A DNA stretch of 64,000 nucleotides from Bacillus cereus ATCC 14579 (lineage in GTDB: Bacteria; Bacillota; Bacilli; Bacillales; Bacillaceae_G). Shown in pieces: positions 1-8,522 of this stretch (position 1 is its first letter; every line of letters begins with the position of its first letter). The DNA is taken from NCBI RefSeq assembly GCF_000007825.1, contig NC_004722.1, positions 155,001-219,000 of the forward strand. Direction: 5' to 3'. Position numbers and translations under genes: made by a program. A model generated the notes under the pieces. That model was not told where the DNA came from and ran no database searches. It worked only from the letters and a program-made list of their open reading frames with translations.

Positions 1-755
<755 letters not shown>

Positions 756-847
756 TATAATATGTAGCAAATGTTATCTAGTTTTGAAGGAATATATATT
801 AAAATTTCTTTTTGACATTTCGAAAGAAATGTTTATAATGATAAAAG

Positions 848-963
848 TCTGGTAATGATGGCAGAGAGGTCACACCCGTTCCCATACCGAACACGGAAGT
901 TAAGCTCTCTAGCGCCGATGGTAGTTGGGACCTTGTCCCTGTGAGAGTAGGACGTTGCCAGGC
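848..963 (+). rRNA. 5S ribosomal RNA
   Basis: A 116-nt 5S rRNA. It starts TCTGGTAATGATGGC, contains the conserved CCGAACACGGAAGTTAAG block, and ends GACGTTGCCAGGC, which closes helix I. It follows 23S by about 90 nt and precedes a tRNA cluster, the usual Bacillus rrn layout. Confidence 0.98.
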
Positions 964-972
964 TAATATTAT

Positions 973-1047
973 TCCGCAGTAGCTCAGTGGTAGAGCTATC
1001 GGCTGTTAACCGATCGGTCGTAGGTTCGAGTCCTACCTGCGGAGCCA
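973..1047 (+). tRNA. tRNA-Asn (GTT)
   Basis: Full cloverleaf with acceptor TCCGCAG/CTGCGGA, anticodon loop CTGTTAA giving GTT, TΨC arm GGTTCGAGTCC and encoded CCA. First tRNA after 5S. Confidence 0.97.
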
Positions 1048-1051
1048 TTAT

Positions 1052-1124
1052 GCTTCCATAGCTCAGCTGGTAGAGCACTTCCATGGTAAGGAAGAGGTCA
1101 CCGGTTCAAGCCCGGTTGGAAGCT
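1052..1124 (+). tRNA. tRNA-Thr (GGT)
   Basis: Acceptor GCTTCCA/TGGAAGC, anticodon stem CTTCC/GGAAG with loop ATGGTAA giving GGT. CCA is not encoded. Confidence 0.95.
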
Positions 1125-1148
1125 TGGGAATAGGTTTAAAACTTTTTT

Positions 1149-1223
1149 GGCCCGTTGGTCAAGTGGTTAAGACACCGCCCTTTCACGGCGGTAACACGGG
1201 TTCGAATCCCGTACGGGTCACCA
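1149..1223 (+). tRNA. tRNA-Glu (TTC)
   Basis: Acceptor GGCCCGT/ACGGGTC, anticodon stem CCGCC/GGCGG with loop CTTTCAC giving TTC. CCA is encoded. Confidence 0.96.
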
Positions 1224-1228
1224 CTTTT

Positions 1229-1304
1229 GGAGGATTAGCTCAGCTGGGAGAGCACCTGCCTTACAAGCAGGGGGTCGGCGGTTCGATCCCGTCATCCTCC
1301 ACCA
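1229..1304 (+). tRNA. tRNA-Val (TAC)
   Basis: Acceptor GGAGGAT/ATCCTCC, anticodon stem CCTGC/GCAGG with loop CTTACAA giving TAC. CCA is encoded. Confidence 0.96.
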
Positions 1305-1321
1305 TATATATTTAAAATGTC

Positions 1322-1405
1322 GGAGGGGTAGCGAAGTGGCTAAACGCGGCGGACTGTAAATCCGCTCCTTCGGGTTCGGCAGTTCGAATCTGCCCCCCTC
1401 CACCA
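1322..1405 (+). tRNA. tRNA-Tyr (GTA)
   Basis: Class II tRNA of 84 nt with a long variable arm (CTCCTTCGGGTTCGG region). Anticodon loop CTGTAAA gives GTA. CCA is encoded. Confidence 0.96.
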
Positions 1406-1413
1406 TTTTCTTT

Positions 1414-1440
1414 AAAATAACCTGAGAGGGTTTATTTTTT
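1414..1440 (+). terminator. Terminator-like hairpin inside the tRNA cluster
   Basis: AAATAACC-TGAGA-GGGTTTATTTTTTT forms a short hairpin with one bulge followed by a run of T, between tRNA-Tyr and tRNA-Gln. It may reduce read-through to the last four tRNAs. Stem quality is modest. Confidence 0.4.
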
Positions 1441-1470
1441 TGAAAAGATAACCATACTAGTAAATATTAA

Positions 1471-1545
1471 TGGGCTATAGCCAAGCGGTAAGGCAACGGA
1501 CTTTGACTCCGTCATGCGCTGGTTCGAATCCAGCTAGCCCAGCCA
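1471..1545 (+). tRNA. tRNA-Gln (TTG)
   Basis: Acceptor TGGGCTA/TAGCCCA, anticodon stem CGGAC-CTTTGAC-TCCG region giving TTG. CCA is encoded. Confidence 0.95.
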
Positions 1546-1550
1546 TTTAC

Positions 1551-1623
1551 GAGCCATTAGCTCAGTTGGTAGAGCATCTGACTTTTAATCAGAGGGTCGA
1601 AGGTTCGAGTCCTTCATGGCTCA
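1551..1623 (+). tRNA. tRNA-Lys (TTT)
   Basis: Acceptor GAGCCAT/ATGGCTC, anticodon stem TCTGA/TCAGA with loop CTTTTAA giving TTT. The sequence after the discriminator is TCA, so CCA is not encoded. Confidence 0.95.
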
Positions 1624-1631
1624 TCATTTTT

Positions 1632-1703
1632 GCGGAAGTAGTTCAGTGGTAGAATACAACCTTGCCAAGGTTGGGGTCGCGGGTTCGAATCCCGTCTTCC
1701 GCT
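1632..1703 (+). tRNA. tRNA-Gly (GCC)
   Basis: Acceptor GCGGAAG/CTTCCGC, anticodon stem CAACC/GGTTG with loop TTGCCAA giving GCC. No encoded CCA. Confidence 0.95.
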
Positions 1704-1713
1704 TAATTAATAA

Positions 1714-1786
1714 GGGGCCTTAGCTCAGCTGGGAGAGCGCCTGCCTTGCACGCAGGAGGTCAGCGGTTCGATCCCGCTAGGCTCCA
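1714..1786 (+). tRNA. tRNA-Ala (TGC)
   Basis: Acceptor GGGGCCT/AGGCTCC with the G3·U70 pair that marks tRNA-Ala, anticodon loop CTTGCAC giving TGC. No encoded CCA. Last tRNA of the cluster. Confidence 0.96.
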
Positions 1787-1797
1787 TCTAAATAAAA

Positions 1798-1828
1798 AAG
1801 CTTACATCATACGATGTAAGCTTTTTTT
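1798..1828 (+). terminator. Terminator of the rRNA/tRNA operon
   Basis: Perfect 11-bp stem AAGCTTACATC/GATGTAAGCTT with a 4-nt loop and a T7 run, 11 nt after tRNA-Ala. Confidence 0.93.
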
Positions 1829-1903
1829 GTGTTTAAAAAGACAACTTTTATACTTGTCGTTTAAAATGAAGAAAACGTAAAAATAAGGGATGGGGAGATA
1901 ATT

Positions 1904-3049
1904 GTGAAAGTTGTTATTGCATCTGATTCATATAAAGAAAGCCTAAAAGCTATAGAAGTATGTGGAGCTATTGAAAGAGGTTTTAGAGCAATTTTTCCTA
2001 ATGCAGAGTATGTGAAAATACCAATTGGAGATGGAGGAGAAGGGACGGTTGAATCACTTGTTGATGCTACAGGGGGGAGAATTATATCAATTAGTGTGAC
2101 AGGACCGCTTAGAGAAGGTATACAAGCTTTTTATGGCATTTCTAAAGATAAAAAGACAGCGTTTATTGAAATGGCAGCAGCATCAGGATTACAGCACGTT
2201 CCAGTTGAAAAGCGCAACCCACTTATTACAACGACAAAAGGAACAGGAGAACTTATATTACATGCGCTAGATCAAGGAGTGGAGTACATAATTTTAGGAC
2301 TTGGAGGAAGTGCTACAAATGATGGCGGGGCAGGTATGTTAGAGGCTTTAGGAGTAAGGTTTATAAATGGTAAGGGTGAAGTAATAGATCCATCTGGAGG
2401 CACATTACACTCGATTGTTACTATTGATTTTTCACGAATGGACCCACGCTTAAAGGGGGTAAAGATAGAAGCGGCATGTGATGTGGATAATCCATTAGTC
2501 GGAATGCAGGGAGCATCTTTCGTATTTGGGAGACAAAAGGGTGCAAATATAGAGATGATGAAAGAGCTAGATGAGAATTTACAACATTATGCGAATATGC
2601 TTAAACGATATGTATCTTTTGATGTATCTGAAATACCTGGTGCAGGGGCAGCGGGAGGAATGGGAGCGGCTGTTATTTCAGTGTTAAAGGGAGACTTGCG
2701 TAGGGGCATTGAAATTGTATTAGATTATACAAATTTCGATAAACATATAGAAGATGCACATCTTATTATAACTGGTGAAGGTAGAATAGATAAACAAACT
2801 GCATATGGAAAGGCTCCTGTGGGTGTTGCGGGGCGTGCAAAACGTTTTTCTGTGCCTGTAATTGCTATTGGAGGGTCTGTATCATCTGATTGTTCAGCTG
2901 TGTACGAGAAAGGAATAGATGCGGTATTTAGTATCACAACGAGACCGATGACACTAGAAGAAGCATATAAAGTAGCAGAAGAAAATATTGAAATGACAAC
3001 GAAGAATATTGCAACAGTATGGAAAATAGCATCAGAAAAACACTTCTAA
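1904..3049 (+). CDS. Glycerate kinase (GlxK/GarK family)
   Basis: A 381-aa glycerate kinase that phosphorylates D-glycerate with ATP, feeding glycerate into lower glycolysis. The sequence starts with the family-typical MKVVIASDSYKESL, has the glycine-rich LGLGGSATNDGGAG near residue 130 and the conserved ITGEGRID near residue 290, and is full length for the family. The start is GTG, placed 7-10 nt after a GGGATGGGGAGA ribosome binding site. It is monocistronic, between the tRNA terminator and its own terminator. Whether the 2- or 3-phosphate is made cannot be told from sequence. Confidence 0.93.
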   Translation: MKVVIASDSYKESLKAIEVCGAIERGFRAIFPNAEYVKIPIGDGGEGTVESLVDATGGRIISISVTGPLREGIQAFYGISKDKKTAFIEMAAASGLQHVPVEKRNPLITTTKGTGELILHALDQGVEYIILGLGGSATNDGGAGMLEALGVRFINGKGEVIDPSGGTLHSIVTIDFSRMDPRLKGVKIEAACDVDNPLVGMQGASFVFGRQKGANIEMMKELDENLQHYANMLKRYVSFDVSEIPGAGAAGGMGAAVISVLKGDLRRGIEIVLDYTNFDKHIEDAHLIITGEGRIDKQTAYGKAPVGVAGRAKRFSVPVIAIGGSVSSDCSAVYEKGIDAVFSITTRPMTLEEAYKVAEENIEMTTKNIATVWKIASEKHF

Positions 3050-3066
3050 ATATAGGAGTGTTTTAT
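3036..3066 (+). terminator. Terminator of the glycerate kinase gene
   Basis: AAAACACTTCTA-AAT-ATAGGAGTGTTTT. The 5' arm overlaps the stop codon, and the hairpin is followed by TTATTATT. Confidence 0.75.
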
Positions 3067-3259
3067 TATTATTATTTAATAATAGTGATTGCGATTGTTT
3101 CATTAAGTTAACTTTATACATAGAATAGTCTTAAAATTTGGTTTTCAACGTGAATATAAGTGAATAAATTGTATATCCATACAGAAAAATGTCGAGTTGA
3201 GTCAGACTATATAAAAGATTTAAAATATTTAGTGAAGGCATAAAAGGGGGATACTATCT

Positions 3260-4153
3260 ATGAAAAAAGAAATCTCAGTTATTGGAGTTCCAATGGATTT
3301 AGGACAGATGCGTCGTGGAGTTGATATGGGACCGAGCGCGATCCGTTATGCAGGGGTAATTGAAAGAATTGAAGAAATTGGATATGACGTTAAAGATATG
3401 GGAGATATATGTATAGAGAGAGAAAAAGAGATAGATGAAAATACAAAATTAAGAAACCTTACACAAGTTGCAACTGTATGTAATGAATTAGCAAGTAAGG
3501 TGGATCATATTATAGAAGAAGGTCGTTTTCCACTTGTATTAGGTGGTGACCATAGTATTGCTATCGGTACATTAGCTGGTGTAGCAAAACATTATAAAAA
3601 CTTAGGCGTTATTTGGTATGATGCACACGGTGATTTAAATACAGAGGAAACTTCACCATCTGGAAATATTCATGGTATGTCACTTGCAGCAAGTTTAGGT
3701 TATGGACATTCTTCACTTGTAGATTTATACGGAGCATATCCAAAGGTGAAAAAAGAGAATGTCGTAATTATCGGTGCGCGTGCATTGGATGAAGGAGAAA
3801 AAGATTTCATTCGCAATGAAGGTATTAAAGTGTTCTCAATGCATGAAATTGATCGTATGGGGATGACGGCTGTGATGGAAGAAACAATCGCATATTTATC
3901 TCATACCGATGGTGTACACTTATCATTAGATTTAGATGGTCTTGATCCTCATGATGCACCAGGTGTTGGAACGCCTGTAATTGGCGGTCTATCTTATCGT
4001 GAAAGTCATTTGGCGATGGAAATGTTAGCAGAAGCTGATATTATCACATCTGCTGAATTTGTTGAGGTAAATACGATTTTAGATGAGAGAAATAGAACGG
4101 CAACAACAGCAGTTGCTTTAATGGGTTCTTTATTCGGTGAAAAACTAAAATAA
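3260..4153 (+). CDS. rocF: Arginase
   Basis: A 297-aa arginase that cleaves arginine to ornithine and urea with a binuclear Mn centre in the cytoplasm. The metal-binding motifs are present in order: GGDHS (95-99), DAHGD (121-125) and SLDLDGLDP (222-230). It starts at an ATG behind AAAAGGGGGAT. The gene stands alone with its own terminator and a 210-nt upstream region in which I see no clear sigma-54 (-24/-12) box, although B. subtilis rocF is RocR/SigL controlled. The ureohydrolase family also includes agmatinase and formimidoglutamase, but the N-terminal IGVPMDLGQMRRGVDMGPSA is arginase-like. Confidence 0.95.
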   Translation: MKKEISVIGVPMDLGQMRRGVDMGPSAIRYAGVIERIEEIGYDVKDMGDICIEREKEIDENTKLRNLTQVATVCNELASKVDHIIEEGRFPLVLGGDHSIAIGTLAGVAKHYKNLGVIWYDAHGDLNTEETSPSGNIHGMSLAASLGYGHSSLVDLYGAYPKVKKENVVIIGARALDEGEKDFIRNEGIKVFSMHEIDRMGMTAVMEETIAYLSHTDGVHLSLDLDGLDPHDAPGVGTPVIGGLSYRESHLAMEMLAEADIITSAEFVEVNTILDERNRTATTAVALMGSLFGEKLK

Positions 4154-4160
4154 ATGTAAG

Positions 4161-4187
4161 AAAAGCAACTGAGAAGTTGCTTTTTTT
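4161..4187 (+). terminator. Terminator of rocF
   Basis: Stem AAAAGCAACT/AGTTGCTTTT with a short loop and a T7 tract. Confidence 0.9.
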
Positions 4188-4282
4188 ATTTGAAAATAAG
4201 CGTATAATAATGATTTATATTATACTGTACAATAAAAATGTTTGACATCTTACCAATTTGAGCTAAAGGGGGTTGTTTGTAA

Positions 4283-4310
4283 TTGTCGTTTGTTTCATGT
4301 ATGGTATAAT
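4283..4310 (+). promoter_or_regulatory. Probable SigA promoter of the cdaA operon
   Basis: TTGTCG, 16-bp spacer, TATAAT at 4305-4310, about 92 nt before the cdaA start. This is the only strong -10 in the interval. A TTGACA at 4242 has no matching -10. Confidence 0.5.
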
Positions 4311-4401
4311 TAACTAGTTGTTGGAAATACATACAGATAGAGCATAAAACAATATTTCAATATATGGATAGAATTGCTCGTAAGTAGGAGGAAGGGATAG
4401 C

Positions 4402-5223
4402 ATGCCTTTTGAAGATACGACCATTTTGAAATATCTTAGTACGGCATTAGATATTGCCATTGTATGGTTTATTATATATAAGCTAATTCTTATAATCCGA
4501 GGGACGAAAGCTGTTCAACTTTTAAAAGGGATTACAGTTATTATCGTCGTTAAGATGATCAGTATTTTCCTTGAATTGCGTACGCTATCTTGGCTAACTG
4601 AACAAGTATTAACGTGGGGATTTTTAGCCGTTATTATTATCTTTCAGCCAGAATTGCGAAGAGCACTTGAGCAGCTAGGGCGCGGGAGTTTATTTTCGCG
4701 TGTTGGAACGCATGAGGATGATGAACCTGAAATGGTTGCAACAGCGATAGCAAAAGCAACCGAATATATGGGGAAACGTAGAATTGGTGCATTAATTACT
4801 TTGTCAAAAGAGACCGGTATGGGTGATTATGTGGAAACGGGTATTCCGCTTAATGCAAACGTATCATCGGAATTACTTATTAATATTTTTATTCCAAATA
4901 CACCTCTTCATGACGGAGCGGTAATTATGCAAGGAAGTACAATTAAAGCAGCAGCATGCTATCTTCCATTATCAGAAAGTCCGTTTATTTCTAAAGAATT
5001 AGGAACTAGACATCGTGCTGCAATGGGAGTTAGTGAAGTTACTGATAGTATTACAGTAGTTGTGTCTGAAGAAACTGGTCAAATTTCTTTAACGAAAAAT
5101 GGTAAGTTGCATCGTGATTTGAAGACAGAACAGCTGAAAGATATGTTATTAGCTGAATTTAGTGGAAACGAAAAAACGACTTCTTCGTCTTTATGGAATT
5201 GGAGGAGAAAGCGTCATGGATAA
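4402..5223 (+). CDS. cdaA: Diadenylate cyclase CdaA
   Basis: A 273-aa membrane-bound diadenylate cyclase that makes the second messenger c-di-AMP from two ATP. The N-terminus holds three hydrophobic segments (about residues 13-32, 42-58 and 65-82). The DAC domain follows, with the catalytic DGA motif at 171-173 and the RHR motif at 203-205. It is the first gene of cdaA-cdaR-glmM, the order conserved in Firmicutes, where CdaR and GlmM modulate the cyclase. Its last 8 nt overlap the cdaR start. In B. subtilis sigW-rsiW precede this operon; here rocF does. The ATG start follows GTAGGAGGAAG. Confidence 0.97.
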   Translation: MPFEDTTILKYLSTALDIAIVWFIIYKLILIIRGTKAVQLLKGITVIIVVKMISIFLELRTLSWLTEQVLTWGFLAVIIIFQPELRRALEQLGRGSLFSRVGTHEDDEPEMVATAIAKATEYMGKRRIGALITLSKETGMGDYVETGIPLNANVSSELLINIFIPNTPLHDGAVIMQGSTIKAAACYLPLSESPFISKELGTRHRAAMGVSEVTDSITVVVSEETGQISLTKNGKLHRDLKTEQLKDMLLAEFSGNEKTTSSSLWNWRRKRHG

Positions 5224-6697
5224 GTTAATGGAGAATCATTGGTTTTTAAAAGGGATCTCATTACTATTGGCGTGTATGCTTTTTATGTCAGCGACGTTAA
5301 CTGAAAAAAATACGACATCAGGTATATTACCTTTTGCAAATGATACGAAAGAAACATTAACTAATTATGCTATTAATCTTAAGTATGATGAGGAGAAATA
5401 TATTGTAAGTGGTATTCCAGCAGAGGGCGTTAAAGTAAAATTAGAAGGCCCAAAAGCATCAGTTGCTACAGCAAAAGCAAAAAAACAATTTGACATACCG
5501 GTTGATTTGCGAGATAGTCCAAAAGGAACTTATGAGATTTCTTTAAAAACGAACGGGCTTCCAGATGATGTGAAAGGAACAGTTCAGCCATCAACAATTA
5601 AAGTTACTCTTCATGAAAAGGCGAGAAAATATGTTCATGTAGATCTGAAATTATCAAATGAGGATCAGATGCCAGCGGGGGCTACTCTAGAAAAATCAAG
5701 CCTTAAACCGGATACTGTTGAGGTAGTTGGGACGAAAGAAGAAATTGAAAGCATTTCCTCTGCCAAAGCGTATGTTGATTTAAAAGGTGTTAATAAAACT
5801 GTTACAAAAACGCCCGAAGTTACATTATACAATAAAGAAGGAAAACGTTTAAATGTAAGAACAAGTCCATCTAAGATTAGTGTAACGTTGAATGTGGCAA
5901 CGCAAACTACAGCCAATAATACTGAAAAAACTGTTCCTGTAACGTATACGAAGAAGGGGAGTTTAGCAGAAGGATTGGCGGTTACAAATATCAGTGTTGA
6001 ACCGAGAGAAGTAACGATAGCTGGTCCAAAAGATATTTTGGATAATATACAATCGCTAGAGGGGGTCGAAGTAGATCTTAGTCAATTGACAGAGTCTACA
6101 ACATTCGATGCCTCTGTTTTATTACCCAAGGGTGTAACAAGTGCAAAACCGAATCAAGTGAAGGTTTCGGTGGGAGTGCAAAAAACAAAACAAACGAAAA
6201 CAAAAACGATTGATGGTATCCCAATCCAGAAAAATGGACTGTCTAAAGATGTTACTGCTCAGCTACTTTCGCCACAAGATGGAAAGATAAGTGTTGATAT
6301 TTCAGGAGAAGCAAGTATAGTAGATAAAATAACAGCTGCTCAAATAACAGCGGTAATTAATCTGCAAAATGTATCCTCAGGGACGAAAGATATTTCCATT
6401 CAAGTGAGCGGTCCTGGTAATATTTCAATAGAGCCAAAACAAAAAAGTGCTAAAGTTACTATTGTGAAGAAAGAAAAACCAGATAAAGAAGTACAGGGTA
6501 ATGGTCAACAACCGGATTCAAATACGGATCAAGAAAATCAAAATGAGAAACCAAAAAATCCTGAACCTGATTCAGAAAAAGAACAGGAAAAGAATCAAAA
6601 CCAAAATCAAAATCAAGATAAAGATAAAGAAACGAGTCAAGAACCAACAGTTGATAATCAAAAAGAGCAAGAAAAAGGAGCGAATCATAATGGGTAA
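5216..6697 (+). CDS. cdaR: CdaA regulatory protein CdaR (YbbR)
   Basis: A 493-aa YbbR-domain protein anchored by one N-terminal transmembrane helix (about residues 8-26) and facing outward; it modulates CdaA. Repeated YbbR modules are visible through recurring phrases such as VxVxLEGPKA, PxTVEVVGTKE and PREVTIAGPKD. The last about 65 residues are a Lys/Glu/Gln/Asn-rich low-complexity tail. I chose the ATG at 5216, with GGAGGAG 9 nt upstream, over a GTG at 5162 buried in cdaA. The start overlaps the cdaA stop by 8 nt and the stop overlaps glmM by 8 nt, implying translational coupling. Confidence 0.95.
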   Translation: MDKLMENHWFLKGISLLLACMLFMSATLTEKNTTSGILPFANDTKETLTNYAINLKYDEEKYIVSGIPAEGVKVKLEGPKASVATAKAKKQFDIPVDLRDSPKGTYEISLKTNGLPDDVKGTVQPSTIKVTLHEKARKYVHVDLKLSNEDQMPAGATLEKSSLKPDTVEVVGTKEEIESISSAKAYVDLKGVNKTVTKTPEVTLYNKEGKRLNVRTSPSKISVTLNVATQTTANNTEKTVPVTYTKKGSLAEGLAVTNISVEPREVTIAGPKDILDNIQSLEGVEVDLSQLTESTTFDASVLLPKGVTSAKPNQVKVSVGVQKTKQTKTKTIDGIPIQKNGLSKDVTAQLLSPQDGKISVDISGEASIVDKITAAQITAVINLQNVSSGTKDISIQVSGPGNISIEPKQKSAKVTIVKKEKPDKEVQGNGQQPDSNTDQENQNEKPKNPEPDSEKEQEKNQNQNQNQDKDKETSQEPTVDNQKEQEKGANHNG

Positions 6698-8036
6698 ATA
6701 TTTTGGTACAGATGGAGTACGCGGAGTTGCAAATAAGGAGTTAACACCTGAATTAGCTTTCAAAATTGGACGTTTTGGTGGTTATGTATTAACAAAAGAT
6801 ACAGATCGTCCAAAAGTAATTATCGGTCGTGATACACGTGTATCTGGTCATATGTTAGAAGGAGCTTTAGTAGCAGGTCTATTATCAACTGGAGCAGAAG
6901 TAATGCGCCTTGGCGTTATTTCTACACCGGGCGTTGCTTATTTAACAAAAGCACTAGATGCACAAGCGGGTGTTATGATTTCTGCATCTCATAATCCAGT
7001 ACAAGATAACGGTATTAAATTCTTTGGTTCAGACGGCTTTAAATTAACAGATGAGCAAGAAGCTGAGATTGAAGCTTTATTAGACAAAGAAGTTGATGAA
7101 CTACCACGTCCGACAGGTACTAATCTTGGACAAGTGAGCGATTACTTTGAAGGTGGACAAAAATATTTACAGTACATTAAACAAACTGTTGAAGAAGATT
7201 TCTCTGGCCTACATATCGCTTTAGATTGTGCACATGGTGCAACTTCTTCTCTAGCTCCATACTTATTTGCAGACCTAGAAGCTGATATTTCAACAATGGG
7301 AACTTCTCCAAACGGTATGAATATTAATGAGGGTGTAGGATCTACACATCCAGAAGGCTTAGCTGAATTGGTAAAAGAAAAAGGTGCGGATATCGGACTT
7401 GCTTTTGATGGCGATGGCGACCGTTTAATTGCTGTAGACGAAAAAGGAAACATCGTTGACGGTGATCAAATTATGTTCATTTGTGCGAAATATATGAAAG
7501 AAACTGGTCAATTAAAACATAATACAGTTGTTTCAACTGTTATGAGTAACTTAGGTTTCTACAAGGCACTTGAAGCAAATAATATTACAAGTGATAAAAC
7601 AGCAGTTGGTGACCGCTACGTAATGGAAGAAATGAAGCGTGGAGGTTACAACCTAGGTGGAGAACAATCAGGCCATATTATCTTACTTGATTACATTACA
7701 ACTGGTGATGGAATGTTAAGTGCACTTCAACTTGTAAACATCATGAAAATGACGAAAAAGCCATTATCTGAGCTTGCAGGAGAAATGACGAAATTCCCAC
7801 AATTGTTAGTAAACGTTCGTGTAACAGATAAAAAATTAGCATTAGAAAATGAAAAAATTAAAGAAATTATTCGTGTTGTAGAGGAAGAAATGAACGGTGA
7901 TGGCCGTATTCTTGTTCGTCCATCTGGAACAGAGCCACTTATTCGTGTAATGGCAGAAGCACCAACACAAGAAGTTTGTGATGCATATGTACATCGCATT
8001 GTAGAAGTTGTGAAAGCTGAAGTTGGCGCTGAATAA
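6690..8036 (+). CDS. glmM: Phosphoglucosamine mutase GlmM
   Basis: A 448-aa phosphohexomutase that converts glucosamine-6-phosphate to glucosamine-1-phosphate for UDP-GlcNAc and peptidoglycan synthesis. It has the N-terminal GKYFGTDGVRG, the phosphoserine loop ISASHNP (Ser100), the metal-binding DGDGDR near residue 240 and the phosphate-binding RPSGTEPLIRV near the C-terminus. The ATG at 6690 fits the family N-terminus, sits behind AAAAAGGAG, and overlaps the cdaR stop. GlmM binds and inhibits CdaA in several Firmicutes, so the operon ties c-di-AMP to wall synthesis. Confidence 0.97.
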   Translation: MGKYFGTDGVRGVANKELTPELAFKIGRFGGYVLTKDTDRPKVIIGRDTRVSGHMLEGALVAGLLSTGAEVMRLGVISTPGVAYLTKALDAQAGVMISASHNPVQDNGIKFFGSDGFKLTDEQEAEIEALLDKEVDELPRPTGTNLGQVSDYFEGGQKYLQYIKQTVEEDFSGLHIALDCAHGATSSLAPYLFADLEADISTMGTSPNGMNINEGVGSTHPEGLAELVKEKGADIGLAFDGDGDRLIAVDEKGNIVDGDQIMFICAKYMKETGQLKHNTVVSTVMSNLGFYKALEANNITSDKTAVGDRYVMEEMKRGGYNLGGEQSGHIILLDYITTGDGMLSALQLVNIMKMTKKPLSELAGEMTKFPQLLVNVRVTDKKLALENEKIKEIIRVVEEEMNGDGRILVRPSGTEPLIRVMAEAPTQEVCDAYVHRIVEVVKAEVGAE

Positions 8037-8049
8037 TTAGCTGAATTTA

Positions 8050-8088
8050 TATGAAAAAGGAGCACAAAAAGTGCTCCTTTTTCATATG
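8050..8088 (+). terminator. Terminator of the cdaA-cdaR-glmM operon
   Basis: Perfect 16-bp stem ATGAAAAAGGAGCAC / GTGCTCCTTTTTCAT with an AAAAA loop. The T run lies within the 3' arm. Confidence 0.88.
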
Positions 8089-8114
8089 TTTTATAGACGA
8101 TGAAAAAAATTTCA

Positions 8115-8142
8115 TTGACGGTTTATCCATGTTTGTTATAAG
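8115..8142 (+). promoter_or_regulatory. Probable SigA promoter of glmS
   Basis: TTGACG, 16-bp spacer, TATAAG, placed about 45 nt upstream of the glmS ribozyme cleavage site, as expected for the ribozyme-containing mRNA. Confidence 0.65.
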
Positions 8143-8187
8143 ATGGTCTTGTTCTTTTTCTCAAAGGAAATATTGTAAATTATAAAA

Positions 8188-8329
8188 GCGCCAGAACTAC
8201 AAATAGTGTAGTTGACGAGGTGGGGTTTATCGAGATTTCGGCGGATGACTCCCGGTTGTTCATCACAACCGCAAGCTTTTACTTAAATCATTAAGGTGAC
8301 TTAGTGGACAAAGGTGAAAGTGTGATGAG
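8188..8329 (+). ncRNA. glmS ribozyme (GlcN6P-activated self-cleaving riboswitch)
   Basis: The 5' part A|GCGCCAGAAC marks the cleavage site (between 8187 and 8188). The core GACGAGGTGGGGTTTATCGAG, the GGCGGATGACTCCCGG segment and the 3' GGACAAAGGTGAAAGTGTGA segment match the well-studied B. anthracis-type glmS ribozyme. Glucosamine-6-phosphate acts as coenzyme for cleavage, which destabilises the downstream glmS mRNA. The 3' limit is approximate. Confidence 0.95.
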
Positions 8330-8338
8330 AGAAGAGGC

Positions 8339-8444
8339 ACGGATGAAAACTAGCTGTATAAGTATATACGGACTTAAACCCAATCGAGAGGAAGGTGAAA
8401 GCCGTTCCAAGCTTACAGGGCTAGCAATATGTAATCCGTTTTTT
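8339..8444 (+). ncRNA. Second structured element in the glmS leader, terminator-like
   Basis: Nested pairings are visible between the ribozyme and glmS. ACGGAT (8339-8344) pairs with ATCCGT (8434-8439). CTAGC-TGTA (8350-8358) pairs with TACA-GG-GCTAG (8415-8424). ACGG (8368-8371) can pair with CCGT (8402-8405). The outer stem runs directly into T6, so the whole could act as a branched terminator. No riboswitch class is recognised. Confidence 0.5.
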
Positions 8445-8472
8445 AGTATAAATAAAAATGGTATCGGACTAT

Positions 8473-8517
8473 GTCGTTACATGTTCGCAGAGCAGTGTAA
8501 GCATTTGTAACGGCGAC
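8473..8517 (+). promoter_or_regulatory. Hairpin just upstream of the glmS start
   Basis: GTCGTTACA (8473-8481) can pair with TGTAACGGCGAC (8506-8517), with one bulge. It ends 5 nt before the glmS ATG, in the place where a ribosome binding site is expected; no good GGAGG is visible there. Confidence 0.45.
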
Positions 8518-8522
8518 TAAAC

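Noticed and set aside
833..1652. Open frames across 5S rRNA and the tRNA cluster
   Set aside because: They are read-through of structural RNA genes and have no ribosome binding sites.
1798..1828. CTTACATC/GATGTAAG as another copy of the regulon palindrome
   Set aside because: It is a terminator stem with T run; there is no third half-site, no CGATAGT block and no -10 at the right distance.
3050..3259. Sigma-54 promoter for arginase
   Set aside because: No TGGCAC-N5-TTGC-like sequence could be found in the interval.
8304..8510. 68-codon frame in the glmS leader
   Set aside because: It begins at a TTG/GTG-type codon inside the ribozyme core, has no ribosome binding site, and the composition follows the RNA structure.
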